A DNA stretch of 64,000 nucleotides, taken from contig NZ_QXFO01000027.1 of the NCBI RefSeq assembly GCF_003584105.1, positions 186,001 to 250,000 on the forward strand, written 5' to 3'. Source of the DNA: Flagellimonas taeanensis (GTDB lineage: Bacteria > Bacteroidota > Bacteroidia > Flavobacteriales > Flavobacteriaceae). Within the stretch, counting starts at the first letter, position 1. The number at the start of each line of letters is the position of its first letter. Made by a program: the position numbers and the translations under genes. Below, one piece after another: positions 7,927 to 17,118 of this stretch. Under the pieces are notes generated by a model. The model was not told where the DNA came from and searched no databases. It saw only the letters and a program-made list of their open reading frames with translations.

Positions 7927-10407
7927 TTATTTAGTTTGAAGAGATTTGACCATACGTTTGATGCGATCGGCCAGTTTTTCGTTGGACAACTTTTCCCGTA
8001 ATCGATCCGTAATGATCGGAAAGGAAAAAGGAGTGGGTTTTGTGCACTGTTTCCATACAATTTCCTGTTGGGCGATCCGTTCCAAGGCCAACCGCAAACG
8101 GCCTTCCTCCAATTGGTGTTCAAAGGTTTCGGTATAGGCTTGTTGGTATAAAAGATTGTCATCCTCAAAATCCTTGAACACATCGAACAACAATTCGGAA
8201 CTGCTTTGCAGGTGCTTCATTTTTATCCCTTTCTCTGGATAACCCGTGAATACCATCCCGCTGATAACAGCAATATCGCGGAATTTGCGCCGCGCCATCT
8301 CGTTGGAGTTCAAACTTTTTTGAAGGTCGGACAGCATATATTCCGAAGTGAAGAGGTCATTGTCCAAAATGCCCTGAATGTCGATTTTTTTATCCGATAG
8401 CAGCTCAAAACCATAATCGTTGAAGGCGAGGGAGCAGGTAATGGGGGTCAACAGACTAATGCGATAGGCCAACAGACTGCTCATGCCTTCATGGATGGCA
8501 CGCCCTTCAAAAGGATAAAAAATATGATGGTAACCATCACTCGTCTTAAACGTTTCGATCAGAAATTGATGGGGTTGGGGCACCAAACTTTCTTCCCGTT
8601 GTTTGGCGAACATGGGGGCAAGGGATTGGATTTCTGCGGATTGTTCCTCTTGGGGCAATTCTGCCGTGTACAGTTCTTGGCGGAGCAGTTCCGACATTTT
8701 AGCGGAGAAGCTTAACCTGCCGCCCATCCAACTGGGGACTTTATTGGTACGTTTGGAGGAATTTCGGACGTGGGCCGACATGCCTTTTATCCGAATGAAT
8801 TCCAGATTTCTGCCTGCAAAGGTGAAGACATCTCCCGGACTCAATTTAGAGATGAAATACTCCTCAATGGAACCGATGTATCCTCCCTTTTGGTAGCGCA
8901 CATGAATGGTGGCATCGCCCACAATGGTCCCAATCTGGAATCGGTGCCTCATGGCAACCGCCCTGCTGTTCACGATGAATTTGCCGTCTTCTTCCACCTC
9001 TACTTTTTTGTACTCGTCATAACTCTTCAAGCTTTGGCTGCCCATCACCAAAAAATTGAGCAACCACTGCCATTGTTCCTTCGAGAGGGCCTGATAACAA
9101 AAGGTCTGTTTGACTTCCTGATAGATTTCATCGGGATAAAACCCATCGGACACTGCCAAGGTGGTCAGATATTGAATAAGTACATCAAAGCTGTTGAGGT
9201 AAGGAATACGATCTTCCACGGCATTGTGAACAACCGCTTTTTGCATGGCCGAAGCTTCGATGAGTTCCATGGCATGGGTGGGCAAAAAATAGATCACACT
9301 TTCTTTCCCGGGCCGGTGACCGCTTCGCCCAGCACGTTGCAGAAAACGAGCGACTCCTTTGGGTCCCCCGATCTGTACCACGGTTTCCACGGGGGCAAAA
9401 TCCACACCAAGGTCCAAACTAGAAGTACACACAACGGCTCTTAGACTTTCATTACGGATGGCCTGTTCGACCCACAGTCGGGTTTCCTTGTTGATACTGC
9501 CATGGTGCATGGCCAGTTCCCCTGCATATTCCGGGTGTTGCTCCAAGATTTTTTGAAACCAGATTTCACATTGGCTTCGGGTGTTGGTAAAAAGCAGGGT
9601 GGTCTTACTTTGGTTGATGATGGGAATCACCTCTTCCAAAAGATGCAGGCCCAAATGTCCCCGCCAAGGAAAGGTTTCCATTTCCTTGGGAATGATGCTC
9701 TTGACCGTGATTTTCTTGTTCATCTCTGCCTTGATCAAAACTGAGTTTTCCAGTTCTTTGGAGGTGGGCCCCAAAAGTACTTCCCTTGCCTGTTCCAGAT
9801 TACCGATGGTGGCCGAAATGCCCCAAATGCGAAGGTTTTTGCAAACGGTTTTCAGGCGGGATAGGCCCAATTCCATTTGAACGCCCCGTTTGGTGCCCAA
9901 AAGTTCGTGCCATTCGTCCACCACAATGGCGATGCAATCCTTAAAAAGTTTTGCGTAGCCTTTGGAAGACAACAGCAGATGCAGACTTTCGGGAGTGGTG
10001 ATCAAAAGATCGGGCATGGCAGTTCTTTGCTTTGATCTTTCTTTGTTCGAAGTATCCCCGGTGCGGATGCCCACGCTCATTTGGGTGCCCAAATCTTGGG
10101 TGATCCGTTCCGCAGATTGTTTGATCTCTTGGGAAAGGGCACGGAGCGGTGTGATCCATACTGCTTTTAGACCCTTTTTGTGTTTTGTTCTGTAATCCGG
10201 ATGGTTTTGGATGTAGTTCAACACAATGGGAAACCACAGCGCATAGGTCTTTCCGCTTCCAGTAGGGGCGTTCAAAAGGCCATGTTTCCCATCCATGAAA
10301 GCAATCCAAGTCTGTTTTTGGAAAGGAAAAGGCTTCCAACTTTGTTGATGGAACCAATTTTCGGCAATATGGAACAATTCAGGATCTTTCAGGGGATGGG
10401 TGTTCAA
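7927..10407 (-). CDS. Ligase-associated DEXH-box DNA helicase (Lhr-core like)
   Basis: 826 residues, the normal size for TIGR04121 helicases. Motifs in order: NAPTGSGKTYA (Walker A, ~40), TPLRAL, TTPESL, VVDEWHEL (DEXH box), GISATIGN, then domain 2 with HHGSINKETR, SSLDLGVDFAPV and QRAGRSGHRPG (motif VI). A winged-helix and Lhr-core C-terminal region follow. It is a 3'-5' helicase thought to act with PdeM, ligase and exonuclease in strand-break repair. The start is TTG at 10405-10407; the first internal ATG falls near residue 34, just before motif I, so TTG is required. It ends 116 bp before the nuclease start. Confidence 0.92.
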   Translation of the reverse strand: MNTHPLKDPELFHIAENWFHQQSWKPFPFQKQTWIAFMDGKHGLLNAPTGSGKTYALWFPIVLNYIQNHPDYRTKHKKGLKAVWITPLRALSQEIKQSAERITQDLGTQMSVGIRTGDTSNKERSKQRTAMPDLLITTPESLHLLLSSKGYAKLFKDCIAIVVDEWHELLGTKRGVQMELGLSRLKTVCKNLRIWGISATIGNLEQAREVLLGPTSKELENSVLIKAEMNKKITVKSIIPKEMETFPWRGHLGLHLLEEVIPIINQSKTTLLFTNTRSQCEIWFQKILEQHPEYAGELAMHHGSINKETRLWVEQAIRNESLRAVVCTSSLDLGVDFAPVETVVQIGGPKGVARFLQRAGRSGHRPGKESVIYFLPTHAMELIEASAMQKAVVHNAVEDRIPYLNSFDVLIQYLTTLAVSDGFYPDEIYQEVKQTFCYQALSKEQWQWLLNFLVMGSQSLKSYDEYKKVEVEEDGKFIVNSRAVAMRHRFQIGTIVGDATIHVRYQKGGYIGSIEEYFISKLSPGDVFTFAGRNLEFIRIKGMSAHVRNSSKRTNKVPSWMGGRLSFSAKMSELLRQELYTAELPQEEQSAEIQSLAPMFAKQREESLVPQPHQFLIETFKTSDGYHHIFYPFEGRAIHEGMSSLLAYRISLLTPITCSLAFNDYGFELLSDKKIDIQGILDNDLFTSEYMLSDLQKSLNSNEMARRKFRDIAVISGMVFTGYPEKGIKMKHLQSSSELLFDVFKDFEDDNLLYQQAYTETFEHQLEEGRLRLALERIAQQEIVWKQCTKPTPFSFPIITDRLREKLSNEKLADRIKRMVKSLQTK

Positions 10408-10449
10408 CGTTGTACTTGGATTGAAAATTACGAATTTCTTTTATGGGGA

Positions 10450-10484
10450 TTTGCCCTCCTTTTTTGCGATAAGATTTATATTTG
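10450..10484 (+). promoter_or_regulatory. Putative promoter of the TerB-like gene
   Basis: TTTG at 10450-10453 and a perfect TAnnTTTG box (TATATTTG, 10477-10484) with a 23-base spacer, 18 bp upstream of the ATG. Confidence 0.5.
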
Positions 10485-10502
10485 TGCCACAAAATTTGAG
10501 AT

Positions 10503-10931
10503 ATGCCCATTTTAGACCTTTACGAGCACGGCGACCATAGAAAAAACCTGGCCCATTTTGCCACTTTGGCCAGTTTGGCATCCATAGATGGAGAGATCAA
10601 TTCCGAAGAACGGGCAATCTTGGAAAAGTTTGCCTTCAAACTTGACATTACCGAGGCTGAGTTCAAGGAGGTCATGAAGAAAGAGAACAAATATCCCATT
10701 GAGACCCCGCACAGTGGCGAGAAAAGGTATCAGCGTTTATACGATTTTTTCCAAATCATCTTCTCGGACCATGATATTGACGATCAGGAGCGTAGGATGG
10801 TTGAAAAATATGCCATTGGTCTTGGGTTCTCACCAAAAAAGGCCTCCCACATCATCGATAAATCCATTGCCATCTTCAAGGGTAAGATTGACTTTGAGGA
10901 CTACCACGAAATTGTCAAAAGGGAAGATTAA
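10503..10931 (+). CDS. TerB-family protein
   Basis: 142 residues, all helical in character. Residues about 10-140 resemble the TerB/TerB-C fold ([43 protein letters not shown]), with two acidic DGEINSEE / DHDIDDQE stretches that in TerB proteins can bind metal ions. The family is linked to tellurite resistance or envelope stress, but single-gene TerB proteins have no settled role. It converges on fbp, and the two stop codons overlap at 10928-10931. Confidence 0.75.
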   Translation: MPILDLYEHGDHRKNLAHFATLASLASIDGEINSEERAILEKFAFKLDITEAEFKEVMKKENKYPIETPHSGEKRYQRLYDFFQIIFSDHDIDDQERRMVEKYAIGLGFSPKKASHIIDKSIAIFKGKIDFEDYHEIVKRED

Positions 10932-11935
10932 GAGTTGGACATAAATTCCTCGGCCTTCTCCACCATTTTTTTACTTCCGCAGAAAAAGGGGACCCTTTCA
11001 TGTAGCTCAGTGGGCTGAATGTCCAATATACGCCTGAACCCATCGCTCGCTTTGCCATGGGCCTGTTCTGCCAAAAAGGCCATGGGATTGCACTCGTACA
11101 GCAAACGAAGTTTACCATTTTGTGATTTGCTGCTCTTTGGGTAGATGTAGATGCCTCCTTTGATCATGTTACGGTGAAAATCCGACACCAGCGATCCAAT
11201 ATATCGGGAGGTATAGGGTCGGTCACCTTCCTCCATCTGGCAATATTTGATGTAGTCTTTCACCCCTTGCGGAAAATGGATATAGTTCCCTTCGTTCACC
11301 GAATAGATCTGGCCTGTTTCAGGGAACTGCATATTGGGGTGTGACAGATAAAAAGTCCCCAGGGCAGGGTTCAGCGTAAAGCCGTTCACCCCGTGTCCGG
11401 TGGTATAGACCAACATGGTGGACGTTCCATAAATGATATAGCCTGCTGCAATCTGATTTTTTCCAGGTTGCAAAAAATCTTCAAGGGTCACCGGGGTACC
11501 TACCGGGGTAACCCTTCGGTAAATGGAAAAAATGGTCCCCACGGACACGTTTACGTCGATATTTGAGGAGCCATCCAAAGGATCAATCAGCACTACATAT
11601 TTGTTTTGGTGCTGTTTGTCAAAACTGTTGATACTGATAAAATCATCCTCTTCCTCGGAAGCTATTCCACATACGATTTCCCGGTTCTTCAAGGTCTGTA
11701 TGAACTTTTCATTGGCCAGGACATCCAATTTTTGTTGGTTCTCGCCCTGAATGTTGGTGTCCCCGGCCGCACCGATGATGTCCACAAGACCTGCTTTGTT
11801 CACTTCATGGTTCACCACCTTGGCGGCCAAGCGGATGCCGTTCAGCAATCGGGAAAGCTCCCCGGAGGTGTATCGAAATGAATTTTGGTTGGCGATGATG
11901 AACTCGCCCAAGGTGCGGTGCTGTTTTTCAAACAT
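10928..11935 (-). CDS. fbp: Class 1 fructose-1,6-bisphosphatase
   Basis: 335 residues from the chosen ATG. Hydrolyses fructose-1,6-bisphosphate to fructose-6-phosphate in gluconeogenesis. Family signatures are complete: [32 protein letters not shown] (metal-binding and phosphate site), [14 protein letters not shown], and [19 protein letters not shown]. The start at 11935 ([12 protein letters not shown]) matches relatives. The upstream ATG at 11971 would sit inside the apparent promoter, so it is rejected. Flavobacteria rely on this enzyme when growing on amino acids or other gluconeogenic substrates. Confidence 0.96.
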   Translation of the reverse strand: MFEKQHRTLGEFIIANQNSFRYTSGELSRLLNGIRLAAKVVNHEVNKAGLVDIIGAAGDTNIQGENQQKLDVLANEKFIQTLKNREIVCGIASEEEDDFISINSFDKQHQNKYVVLIDPLDGSSNIDVNVSVGTIFSIYRRVTPVGTPVTLEDFLQPGKNQIAAGYIIYGTSTMLVYTTGHGVNGFTLNPALGTFYLSHPNMQFPETGQIYSVNEGNYIHFPQGVKDYIKYCQMEEGDRPYTSRYIGSLVSDFHRNMIKGGIYIYPKSSKSQNGKLRLLYECNPMAFLAEQAHGKASDGFRRILDIQPTELHERVPFFCGSKKMVEKAEEFMSNS

Positions 11936-11957
11936 GGAAGGTTGTTTTATTTGTGGA

Positions 11958-11986
11958 CAAATATCGTGCATTTTGTGAAACTACAA
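11958..11986 (-). promoter_or_regulatory. Putative promoter of fbp
   Basis: Minus strand: TTG, 18-base spacer, then GATATTTG (7 of 8 to TAnnTTTG). It places the transcript start about 15 bp before the ATG at 11935 and excludes the ATG at 11971. Confidence 0.5.
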
Positions 11987-12018
11987 CGATTTCGCTGACG
12001 TCAATTTTTGTAATTTTA

Positions 12019-12026
12019 TAACTTTG
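12019..12026 (+). promoter_or_regulatory. -7 element upstream of GNAT/lysC
   Basis: TAACTTTG, a perfect TAnnTTTG match, 19 bp before the GNAT ATG. No well-placed -33 element is seen. Confidence 0.4.
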
Positions 12027-12045
12027 AGTTTTATTTGTAACAATT

Positions 12046-12528
12046 ATGGAATACGCTATCAGAGATGCCAGACCCGATGACATGGAACAAGTATTGGCCC
12101 TTGTCCAGGAACTGGCCCATTTTGAAAAGGAACCCAATGCAGTTGAAATCACCAAAGAGGATTTGGTGAAAGATGGTTTTGGGGAAACCAAGTTGTTCCA
12201 TTGCTTTGTGGCCGAGACAGATGAGGGCATTGCCGGAATAGCCCTGGTATATCCCCGTTATTCCACATGGAAGGGCCCTGCCATCCATTTGGAGGATTTG
12301 ATCGTCTCCAAAAATATGAGAGGAAGCGGTCTGGGGACTGCCTTGCTGGATCAGGTGGTTCGGTATGGCCATGGCTTGGGTGTAAAGCGGATATGCTGGG
12401 AGGTCTTGGACTGGAACGAGCCGGCCATTGAATTTTATGAGAAAAAAGGGGCCAATGTGCTGCGGGATTGGGATGTGGTACAGTTGGACGAGAACGGAAT
12501 CAAAAAATATATGGAAAGTCTGAACTGA
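12046..12528 (+). CDS. GNAT-family N-acetyltransferase
   Basis: 160 residues forming one GNAT domain. The acetyl-CoA loop is VSKNMRGSGLGTALLD (about 88-104), followed by the conserved WEVLDWNEPAIEFYEKKGA near the C-terminus. This resembles the diamine/spermidine acetyltransferase (SSAT/PaiA-like) subgroup in which the C-terminal Tyr acts as general acid, but the substrate cannot be read from sequence. It lies 26 bp upstream of lysC and is probably co-transcribed with it. Confidence 0.85.
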   Translation: MEYAIRDARPDDMEQVLALVQELAHFEKEPNAVEITKEDLVKDGFGETKLFHCFVAETDEGIAGIALVYPRYSTWKGPAIHLEDLIVSKNMRGSGLGTALLDQVVRYGHGLGVKRICWEVLDWNEPAIEFYEKKGANVLRDWDVVQLDENGIKKYMESLN

Positions 12529-12554
12529 ACTTTCCCAAAAGCAACATACGGTAA

Positions 12555-13805
12555 ATGAGAGTTTTTAAGTTTGGAGGGGCCTCTGTGAAGGATGCTGAAG
12601 GAGTACAGAATGTAGTGAATGTGTTGAAGGAGGTGGGCTACCAGGATACTTTGGTGGTGATTTCTGCCATGGGAAAGACCACCAACGCCATGGAAAAGGT
12701 GGTAGAGGCTTATTTTAATGACAAGAACGGACTTTCTGCCGCCATTCAGGAAGTGATCGAGTATCACAATGGGATATTGTCCGACTTGTTCAAAAATCCC
12801 AAACATCCCATCCACGAAAGGGTAAAACTGCTTTTTGAAGAAGTGAAGGGATTTCTGGCCTGGAACAAGTCTCCTAAATACGGATTTGTATATGACCAAG
12901 TAGTGGGGTATGGAGAACTGTTCTCCACTACTATCATGAGTGCCTATCTGAACGAAGTGGGCCTTTCCAACACTTGGTTGGATGTACGGAGCATGATAAA
13001 GACGGACAACAATTACCGGGATGCCCAGATCAATTGGGAACGGACCCAAACCGAGGTGTCGGCCAGGGTGGACATGTCCAAATTGAATATCACCCAGGGC
13101 TTTTTGGGCAGCGACGACAACAATTTTACCACAACTTTGGGCAGGGAGGGATCGGATTATACCGCCGCCATTTTGGCCTATTGCCTCAATGCGGAATCCG
13201 TGACCATCTGGAAAGATGTGCCAGGGGTCCTGAATGCCGATCCAAGGAATTTTCAGGAGACTACGCTTTTGGACCTGATCTCTTATAGAGAAGCCATAGA
13301 GTTGGCTTTTTACGGTGCCTCGGTAATCCACCCCAAAACGTTACAGCCCTTGCAAAGAAAGGAAATCCCACTTCACGTGAAATCGTTCATCAACCCAAAG
13401 GACAAGGGAACCACAGTGGGCAAGGGAGTTGGGATCGTTCCAAAAGTTCCCTGTTTCATCGTCAAAAAGAACCAAGTCCTGCTCAAGCTCTCCACCTTGG
13501 ATTTTTCCTTTATTGTGGAGGACAATATCAGCGAAATATTCAAGTTGTTCCACGACCATAGGCTGAAAGTGGACATGATCCAGAATTCGGCCATCAGCTT
13601 TTCGGTTTGTCTGGACAATAAGTTCAATGGACTCAACCCCATGTTGGAAGAATTGAAGAGAAAGTTCAAAGTGGTCTGCCACGAAGATGTATCGCTGTAT
13701 ACCATCCGTCATTTTGATGACGAAGCGGTGAAATCCCTTCAAAACGGAAAATCCGTACTCGTGGAGCAACGGGGCAAGGAAACGGTTCAACTTGTTGTAA
13801 AATAA
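12555..13805 (+). CDS. lysC: Aspartate kinase (monofunctional)
   Basis: 416 residues. Phosphorylates aspartate as the first step to lysine, threonine, methionine and diaminopimelate. The nucleotide-binding motif is FKFGGASV at residues 4-11 (T to A against the usual KFGGTSV). Also seen are TTLGREGSDYTAA and WKDVPGVLNADPR of the kinase core, and FYGASVIHPKTLQP. Two ACT-like segments follow from about residue 300 (VLLKLSTLDFSF..., ISFSVCLDN), which suggests feedback control by an amino acid. No homoserine dehydrogenase domain is fused. It follows the GNAT gene closely. Confidence 0.93.
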   Translation: MRVFKFGGASVKDAEGVQNVVNVLKEVGYQDTLVVISAMGKTTNAMEKVVEAYFNDKNGLSAAIQEVIEYHNGILSDLFKNPKHPIHERVKLLFEEVKGFLAWNKSPKYGFVYDQVVGYGELFSTTIMSAYLNEVGLSNTWLDVRSMIKTDNNYRDAQINWERTQTEVSARVDMSKLNITQGFLGSDDNNFTTTLGREGSDYTAAILAYCLNAESVTIWKDVPGVLNADPRNFQETTLLDLISYREAIELAFYGASVIHPKTLQPLQRKEIPLHVKSFINPKDKGTTVGKGVGIVPKVPCFIVKKNQVLLKLSTLDFSFIVEDNISEIFKLFHDHRLKVDMIQNSAISFSVCLDNKFNGLNPMLEELKRKFKVVCHEDVSLYTIRHFDDEAVKSLQNGKSVLVEQRGKETVQLVVK

Positions 13806-13885
13806 GTACTTCGGTATATATACAGGGCCTAAAAAGACAATGGCCGTAATTTTCTATCTTTACCCCTACCTAAATACAAATGTGC

Positions 13886-15703
13886 ATGGGGTTGGTTACT
13901 GCGAAAGAAGTGGCAAAGGTGGTCCATCTGGACAAATATGGCTTTTTGGGAACTTTTGTTGGGTGGCTTTTGATGGTTGCCACCAAGATCACCACCATAA
14001 ACCGGTTTTATAACAAGAACAAGGAACTTTCGGGGCCAGAATTTCTGGATGCCATTCTTGAGCATTATGAAATCGATTTTGAGATTCCTGAAGAGGATTT
14101 GAAGAGACTCCCCAAATCCGGGCCCTACATCACCATAAGCAATCATCCCCTTGGGGGAATAGACGGGGTGCTGCTCCTGAAGCTATTGTCGAATGAACGT
14201 CCTGATTTTAAGATCATTGCTAATTTTCTGTTGCATAGGATCGAACCTCTGAAACCCTACATCATGCCCGTAAACCCTTTTGAGAGCCATAAAGATGCCA
14301 AGAGCAGCATTACAGGGTTCAAAAGTGCACTCAACCATTTGAGGGAAGGCCATCCACTGGGGATTTTCCCGGCAGGGGAGGTGTCCACCTACAAGGATGG
14401 AAAGTTAGTGGTGGACAAACCATGGGAGGAAGCGGCCATCAAACTGATCCGAAAGGCGGAAGTGCCCGTGGTACCCATCTATTTTCATGCGAGGAACAGT
14501 CGACTTTTTTATGCGCTTTCCAAAATGAACGATGTGTTCCGAACGGCCAAACTGCCGTCGGAGCTGACCTCACAGCGAATGCGGCCCATAAAGGTGCGGA
14601 TCGGCCAGCCCATATCGGTGGCCACCCAGAACGAGGAGGAGACTTTGGAGTCCTTCACCGAATTGCTCAGAAAAAAAACCTACCTGTTGGCCAATGCCTT
14701 TGAAAAGGAACGGCTGATCGACAAGGTCCCGACCTCTTTGAAAATCCCGAAACCGCCCCAAAAAATCGCAACGCCCATCAATGCGAAGGTGCTTGCTGAA
14801 GAAATAGAACGATTGCGCGAAAAGGATTGCCGTGTGCTCCAGAGCAAAAATTATGAAGTGTTCCTAGCCAAGCAAGAAGATATGCCCTTTTGCCTGAACG
14901 AAATCGGAAGGCAACGGGAAGTGACCTTCCGTGAAGTGGGAGAGGGGACCAACAATGCCATCGACCTGGACAAGTTCGATTCCTATTACCATCATCTTTT
15001 CCTTTGGGACGATGATGAAAAGGCCATTGTTGGGGCCTATAGGATGGGGTTGGGGTCCGATATTTTTGAAAAGTATGGCATAGACGGGTTCTATCTCCAA
15101 GACCTTTTCCGGTTTGAACCGGAACTTTATGGAATGATGGCCAAGTCCATTGAAATGGGAAGGGCCTACATCATCAAGGAATACCAACAAAAGCCCATGC
15201 CATTGTTCTTGCTCTGGAAGGGCATCGTGCATACTACATTGAGACATCCGGAGCATAAATACCTCATTGGAGGGGTGAGTATCAGCAACCAGTTCTCCAA
15301 TTTTTCAAAATCCCTGATGATCGAGTTCATGAAATCGAATTACTGGGATCCTTACGTGGCACAGTACATCCGCCCTAAAAAGGAGTTCAAGGTAAAACTC
15401 AAGGATGCTGACAAGGAATTTGTTTTTGATGAGACCCAGGCAGACCTGAACAAGTTTGACAAGCTCATCAACGAGGTGGAGCCCGGGAATCTAAGATTGC
15501 CTGTATTGATCAAAAAGTACATCAAGCAGAATGCAAAAGTAGTGGCTTTTAATGTGGACCCTCTCTTCAACAATTCTGTGGACGGGCTTATGTACATTAA
15601 GATTGCCGATTTGCCCGAAAGTACAGTGAAACCTGTTATGGAAGAGTTTCAGGCCGAGTTGGAGCGAAAGATGGCCGAAGGCAATGGGCCTGTGGCCAGC
15701 TAA
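13886..15703 (+). CDS. olsF: Bifunctional ornithine-lipid synthase, OlsF type
   Basis: 605 residues. The N-terminal half is a PlsC-like acyltransferase with motif I NHPLGGID (HX4D near residue 87) and motif III IFPAGE. The C-terminal half (about 310-500) is an OlsB-like GNAT domain (REVTFREVGEGTNN, DLDKFDSYYHHLFLWDD, GAYRMGLGSDIF). This order matches OlsF proteins, known from Serratia and Flavobacterium johnsoniae, where one domain N-acylates ornithine and the other O-acylates the product. Ornithine lipids are phosphorus-free membrane lipids. The ATG at 13886 is preferred; an ATG at 13880 adds two residues. The gene converges with the GNAT gene at 15708, 4 bp away. Confidence 0.85.
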   Translation: MGLVTAKEVAKVVHLDKYGFLGTFVGWLLMVATKITTINRFYNKNKELSGPEFLDAILEHYEIDFEIPEEDLKRLPKSGPYITISNHPLGGIDGVLLLKLLSNERPDFKIIANFLLHRIEPLKPYIMPVNPFESHKDAKSSITGFKSALNHLREGHPLGIFPAGEVSTYKDGKLVVDKPWEEAAIKLIRKAEVPVVPIYFHARNSRLFYALSKMNDVFRTAKLPSELTSQRMRPIKVRIGQPISVATQNEEETLESFTELLRKKTYLLANAFEKERLIDKVPTSLKIPKPPQKIATPINAKVLAEEIERLREKDCRVLQSKNYEVFLAKQEDMPFCLNEIGRQREVTFREVGEGTNNAIDLDKFDSYYHHLFLWDDDEKAIVGAYRMGLGSDIFEKYGIDGFYLQDLFRFEPELYGMMAKSIEMGRAYIIKEYQQKPMPLFLLWKGIVHTTLRHPEHKYLIGGVSISNQFSNFSKSLMIEFMKSNYWDPYVAQYIRPKKEFKVKLKDADKEFVFDETQADLNKFDKLINEVEPGNLRLPVLIKKYIKQNAKVVAFNVDPLFNNSVDGLMYIKIADLPESTVKPVMEEFQAELERKMAEGNGPVAS

Positions 15704-15707
15704 ACGA

Positions 15708-16199
15708 TCAGTCCATCCCTACGGTGCTGCTACGCCTTTCGAACAAAAGATTGTCTTTCCAGGCTCCGTGAATTTTGCCTATGCGCTCGCGCTTGCCAAT
15801 ATATCGAAAGCCCATCTTTTCATGGAGTTTGATGCTACCCGTATTTTCGGGAAAAACACCGGACTGTAGGGTCCAAAAACCTGCTTTTTCACTTTCCTCG
15901 ATCAAGCGTTCCATCAGCAATTGACCTATTCCCTTGCCTCGGCTCTGGGTGGAAATATAGATGCTGACCTCGCCGACACCGCCATAAACGCAACGGCTGG
16001 ATACCGGCGATAGGGCTGCCCAACCCAAAAGGATGCCATTATCCTCGGCAACCAATCTGGAATGCTCGGTGTGGGAGCTGTCCCATTGCCCATAATCAGG
16101 GGCACTGGTCTCAAATGTGGCGAATCCGGTAGCTATTCCCTCGGAATAGATGTTGGAAACCTGTTCCCAATCTGAGGCGGTCATTTGTCGGATTATCAT
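15708..16199 (-). CDS. Phosphinothricin/arsinothricin-type GNAT acetyltransferase
   Basis: 163 residues, Pat/YncA-like. It has the family start (IRQMTASDWEQVSNIYSEGIATGFATFET), the GEVSIYISTQSRGKGIGQLL acetyl-CoA loop and SGVFPENTGSIKLHEKMGFRYIG. Such enzymes acetylate phosphinothricin, methionine sulfone or, in ars operons (ArsN1), the antibiotic arsinothricin. It lies 11 bp downstream of a DUF6428 gene and an arsR, so an ArsN-like role is inferred from context, not shown by sequence alone. Confidence 0.8.
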   Translation of the reverse strand: MIIRQMTASDWEQVSNIYSEGIATGFATFETSAPDYGQWDSSHTEHSRLVAEDNGILLGWAALSPVSSRCVYGGVGEVSIYISTQSRGKGIGQLLMERLIEESEKAGFWTLQSGVFPENTGSIKLHEKMGFRYIGKRERIGKIHGAWKDNLLFERRSSTVGMD

Positions 16200-16210
16200 A
16201 GCACGTTAGA

Positions 16211-16699
16211 TTAACAGCAACCTGATCCAGGGGTACAGCACGCCTTTTCCTCGACAGGATCTTGGACAACCACGCCGCAGGTCTCCTTGGCCTTGCAATC
16301 CGTTTTTTCAATGGATAGCTTCAAGACAAGCGCCTTGTTGTCCAGTACGTAATCGCTCACAAAAAGCTGGGCGGTATGGAATTCAGGATTGCTATATTCA
16401 AATTTGACCTCCGCGTCTTGGACTATGGGTTTGATACGGTCCACCTTGTTCAGGATGCCCAACGCTTTATAGGCGGACATTAACTCGGTTTTGTCCTTTT
16501 CCTTTGGACTTTCCCAAAGTTGGACAATGGTCTCTTTCCAAAAATCGGTATTGGCACCACAGTCAACAGCGTCAATGGTAATGTTCTTCACTTCGGTAAT
16601 GTGGTAGTTGGCCCCTACGAACCAATCAGGTGCATATTCAAAGAGCAAACTTTTGTCTTGGTGTTGTTTTAAAAGGGATAGGAATTCAGATGTTTTCAT
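16211..16699 (-). CDS. DUF6428 family protein
   Basis: 162 residues from the ATG at 16697-16699, 2 bp past the arsR stop; an in-frame ATG at 16711 overlapping arsR is less likely. It resembles DUF6428 proteins that I know mainly as arsR neighbours in Bacteroidota; function unknown. No signal peptide or membrane segment. Cysteines are scattered (ETCGV) and cluster at the C-terminus (CCTPGSGCC), a plausible soft-metal or arsenite-binding tail. Middle gene of an arsR-DUF6428-GNAT operon. Confidence 0.75.
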   Translation of the reverse strand: MKTSEFLSLLKQHQDKSLLFEYAPDWFVGANYHITEVKNITIDAVDCGANTDFWKETIVQLWESPKEKDKTELMSAYKALGILNKVDRIKPIVQDAEVKFEYSNPEFHTAQLFVSDYVLDNKALVLKLSIEKTDCKAKETCGVVVQDPVEEKACCTPGSGCC

Positions 16700-16701
16700 G
16701 G

Positions 16702-17025
16702 TTAACAGCAATTACGGTTAATATTGGAAAAGAACAGATGGAAGGACTGTTGCAGTTCTTCCCAACGTTCTTGGTTGATGCAGTAGCAAAGGTTTTTTCC
16801 TTCGAAGGTGCCTTTGAGGAGGCCTATTTTCTTGATTTCGTTCAAGTGTTGGGATATGGTGGGTTGGGAAAGGCCAATGACATCCACAAGGTCGTTGCAG
16901 ATGCAGTTGTCCTGTTTGCTGATGTACTCCAAAATGGCAACCCTGGCAGGGTGTGCCATGACCTTGGCAATTTTTGCCAGCTCATTGTGGGTTGCGGAAA
17001 ACATATAGGTTTTGGAGGCTCCCAT
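16702..17025 (-). CDS. arsR: ArsR/SmtB-family metalloregulator
   Basis: 107 residues. Winged helix-turn-helix with the ArsR core (KVMAHPARVAILEYI, LSQPTISQHLNEIKKIGLL). Cys41 and Cys43 in CICNDL lie on the helix that carries the As(III)-sensing cysteines in classical ArsR, and a second pair, Cys106-Cys107, ends the protein. It should repress its own operon until arsenite or a related thiophilic ligand binds. The palindrome at 17051-17064 is a likely operator. No ACR3/ArsB pump or ArsC reductase is encoded nearby. Confidence 0.9.
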   Translation of the reverse strand: MGASKTYMFSATHNELAKIAKVMAHPARVAILEYISKQDNCICNDLVDVIGLSQPTISQHLNEIKKIGLLKGTFEGKNLCYCINQERWEELQQSFHLFFSNINRNCC

Positions 17026-17050
17026 ATTCTTACCAGATTAAATGAAATTT

Positions 17051-17064
17051 AATATTGCAATATT
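17051..17064 (-). promoter_or_regulatory. Candidate ArsR operator
   Basis: AATATTGCAATATT, a perfect 14-bp palindrome 26 bp upstream of arsR in an AT-rich promoter region. Position and symmetry fit an ArsR-dimer site; binding is inferred. Confidence 0.5.
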
Positions 17065-17082
17065 ACGATGATATATTGAAAT

Positions 17083-17116
17083 AAAAAAGCCGAATGGAAA
17101 ATATCCGGCTTTTTTG
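17083..17116 (-). terminator. Intrinsic terminator after the TM2 gene
   Basis: AGCCG and CGGCT arms with a short loop, flanked by A6 on one side and T6 on the other, so it could work in both directions. It lies just past the TM2-gene stop. Confidence 0.75.
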
Positions 17117-17118
17117 TA

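Noticed and set aside
11936-11971. Upstream ATG of fbp
   Set aside because: It lies inside the apparent promoter and adds residues absent from relatives.
12435-13331. 298-codon minus-strand frame
   Set aside because: It is antisense to lysC and has no domain resemblance.
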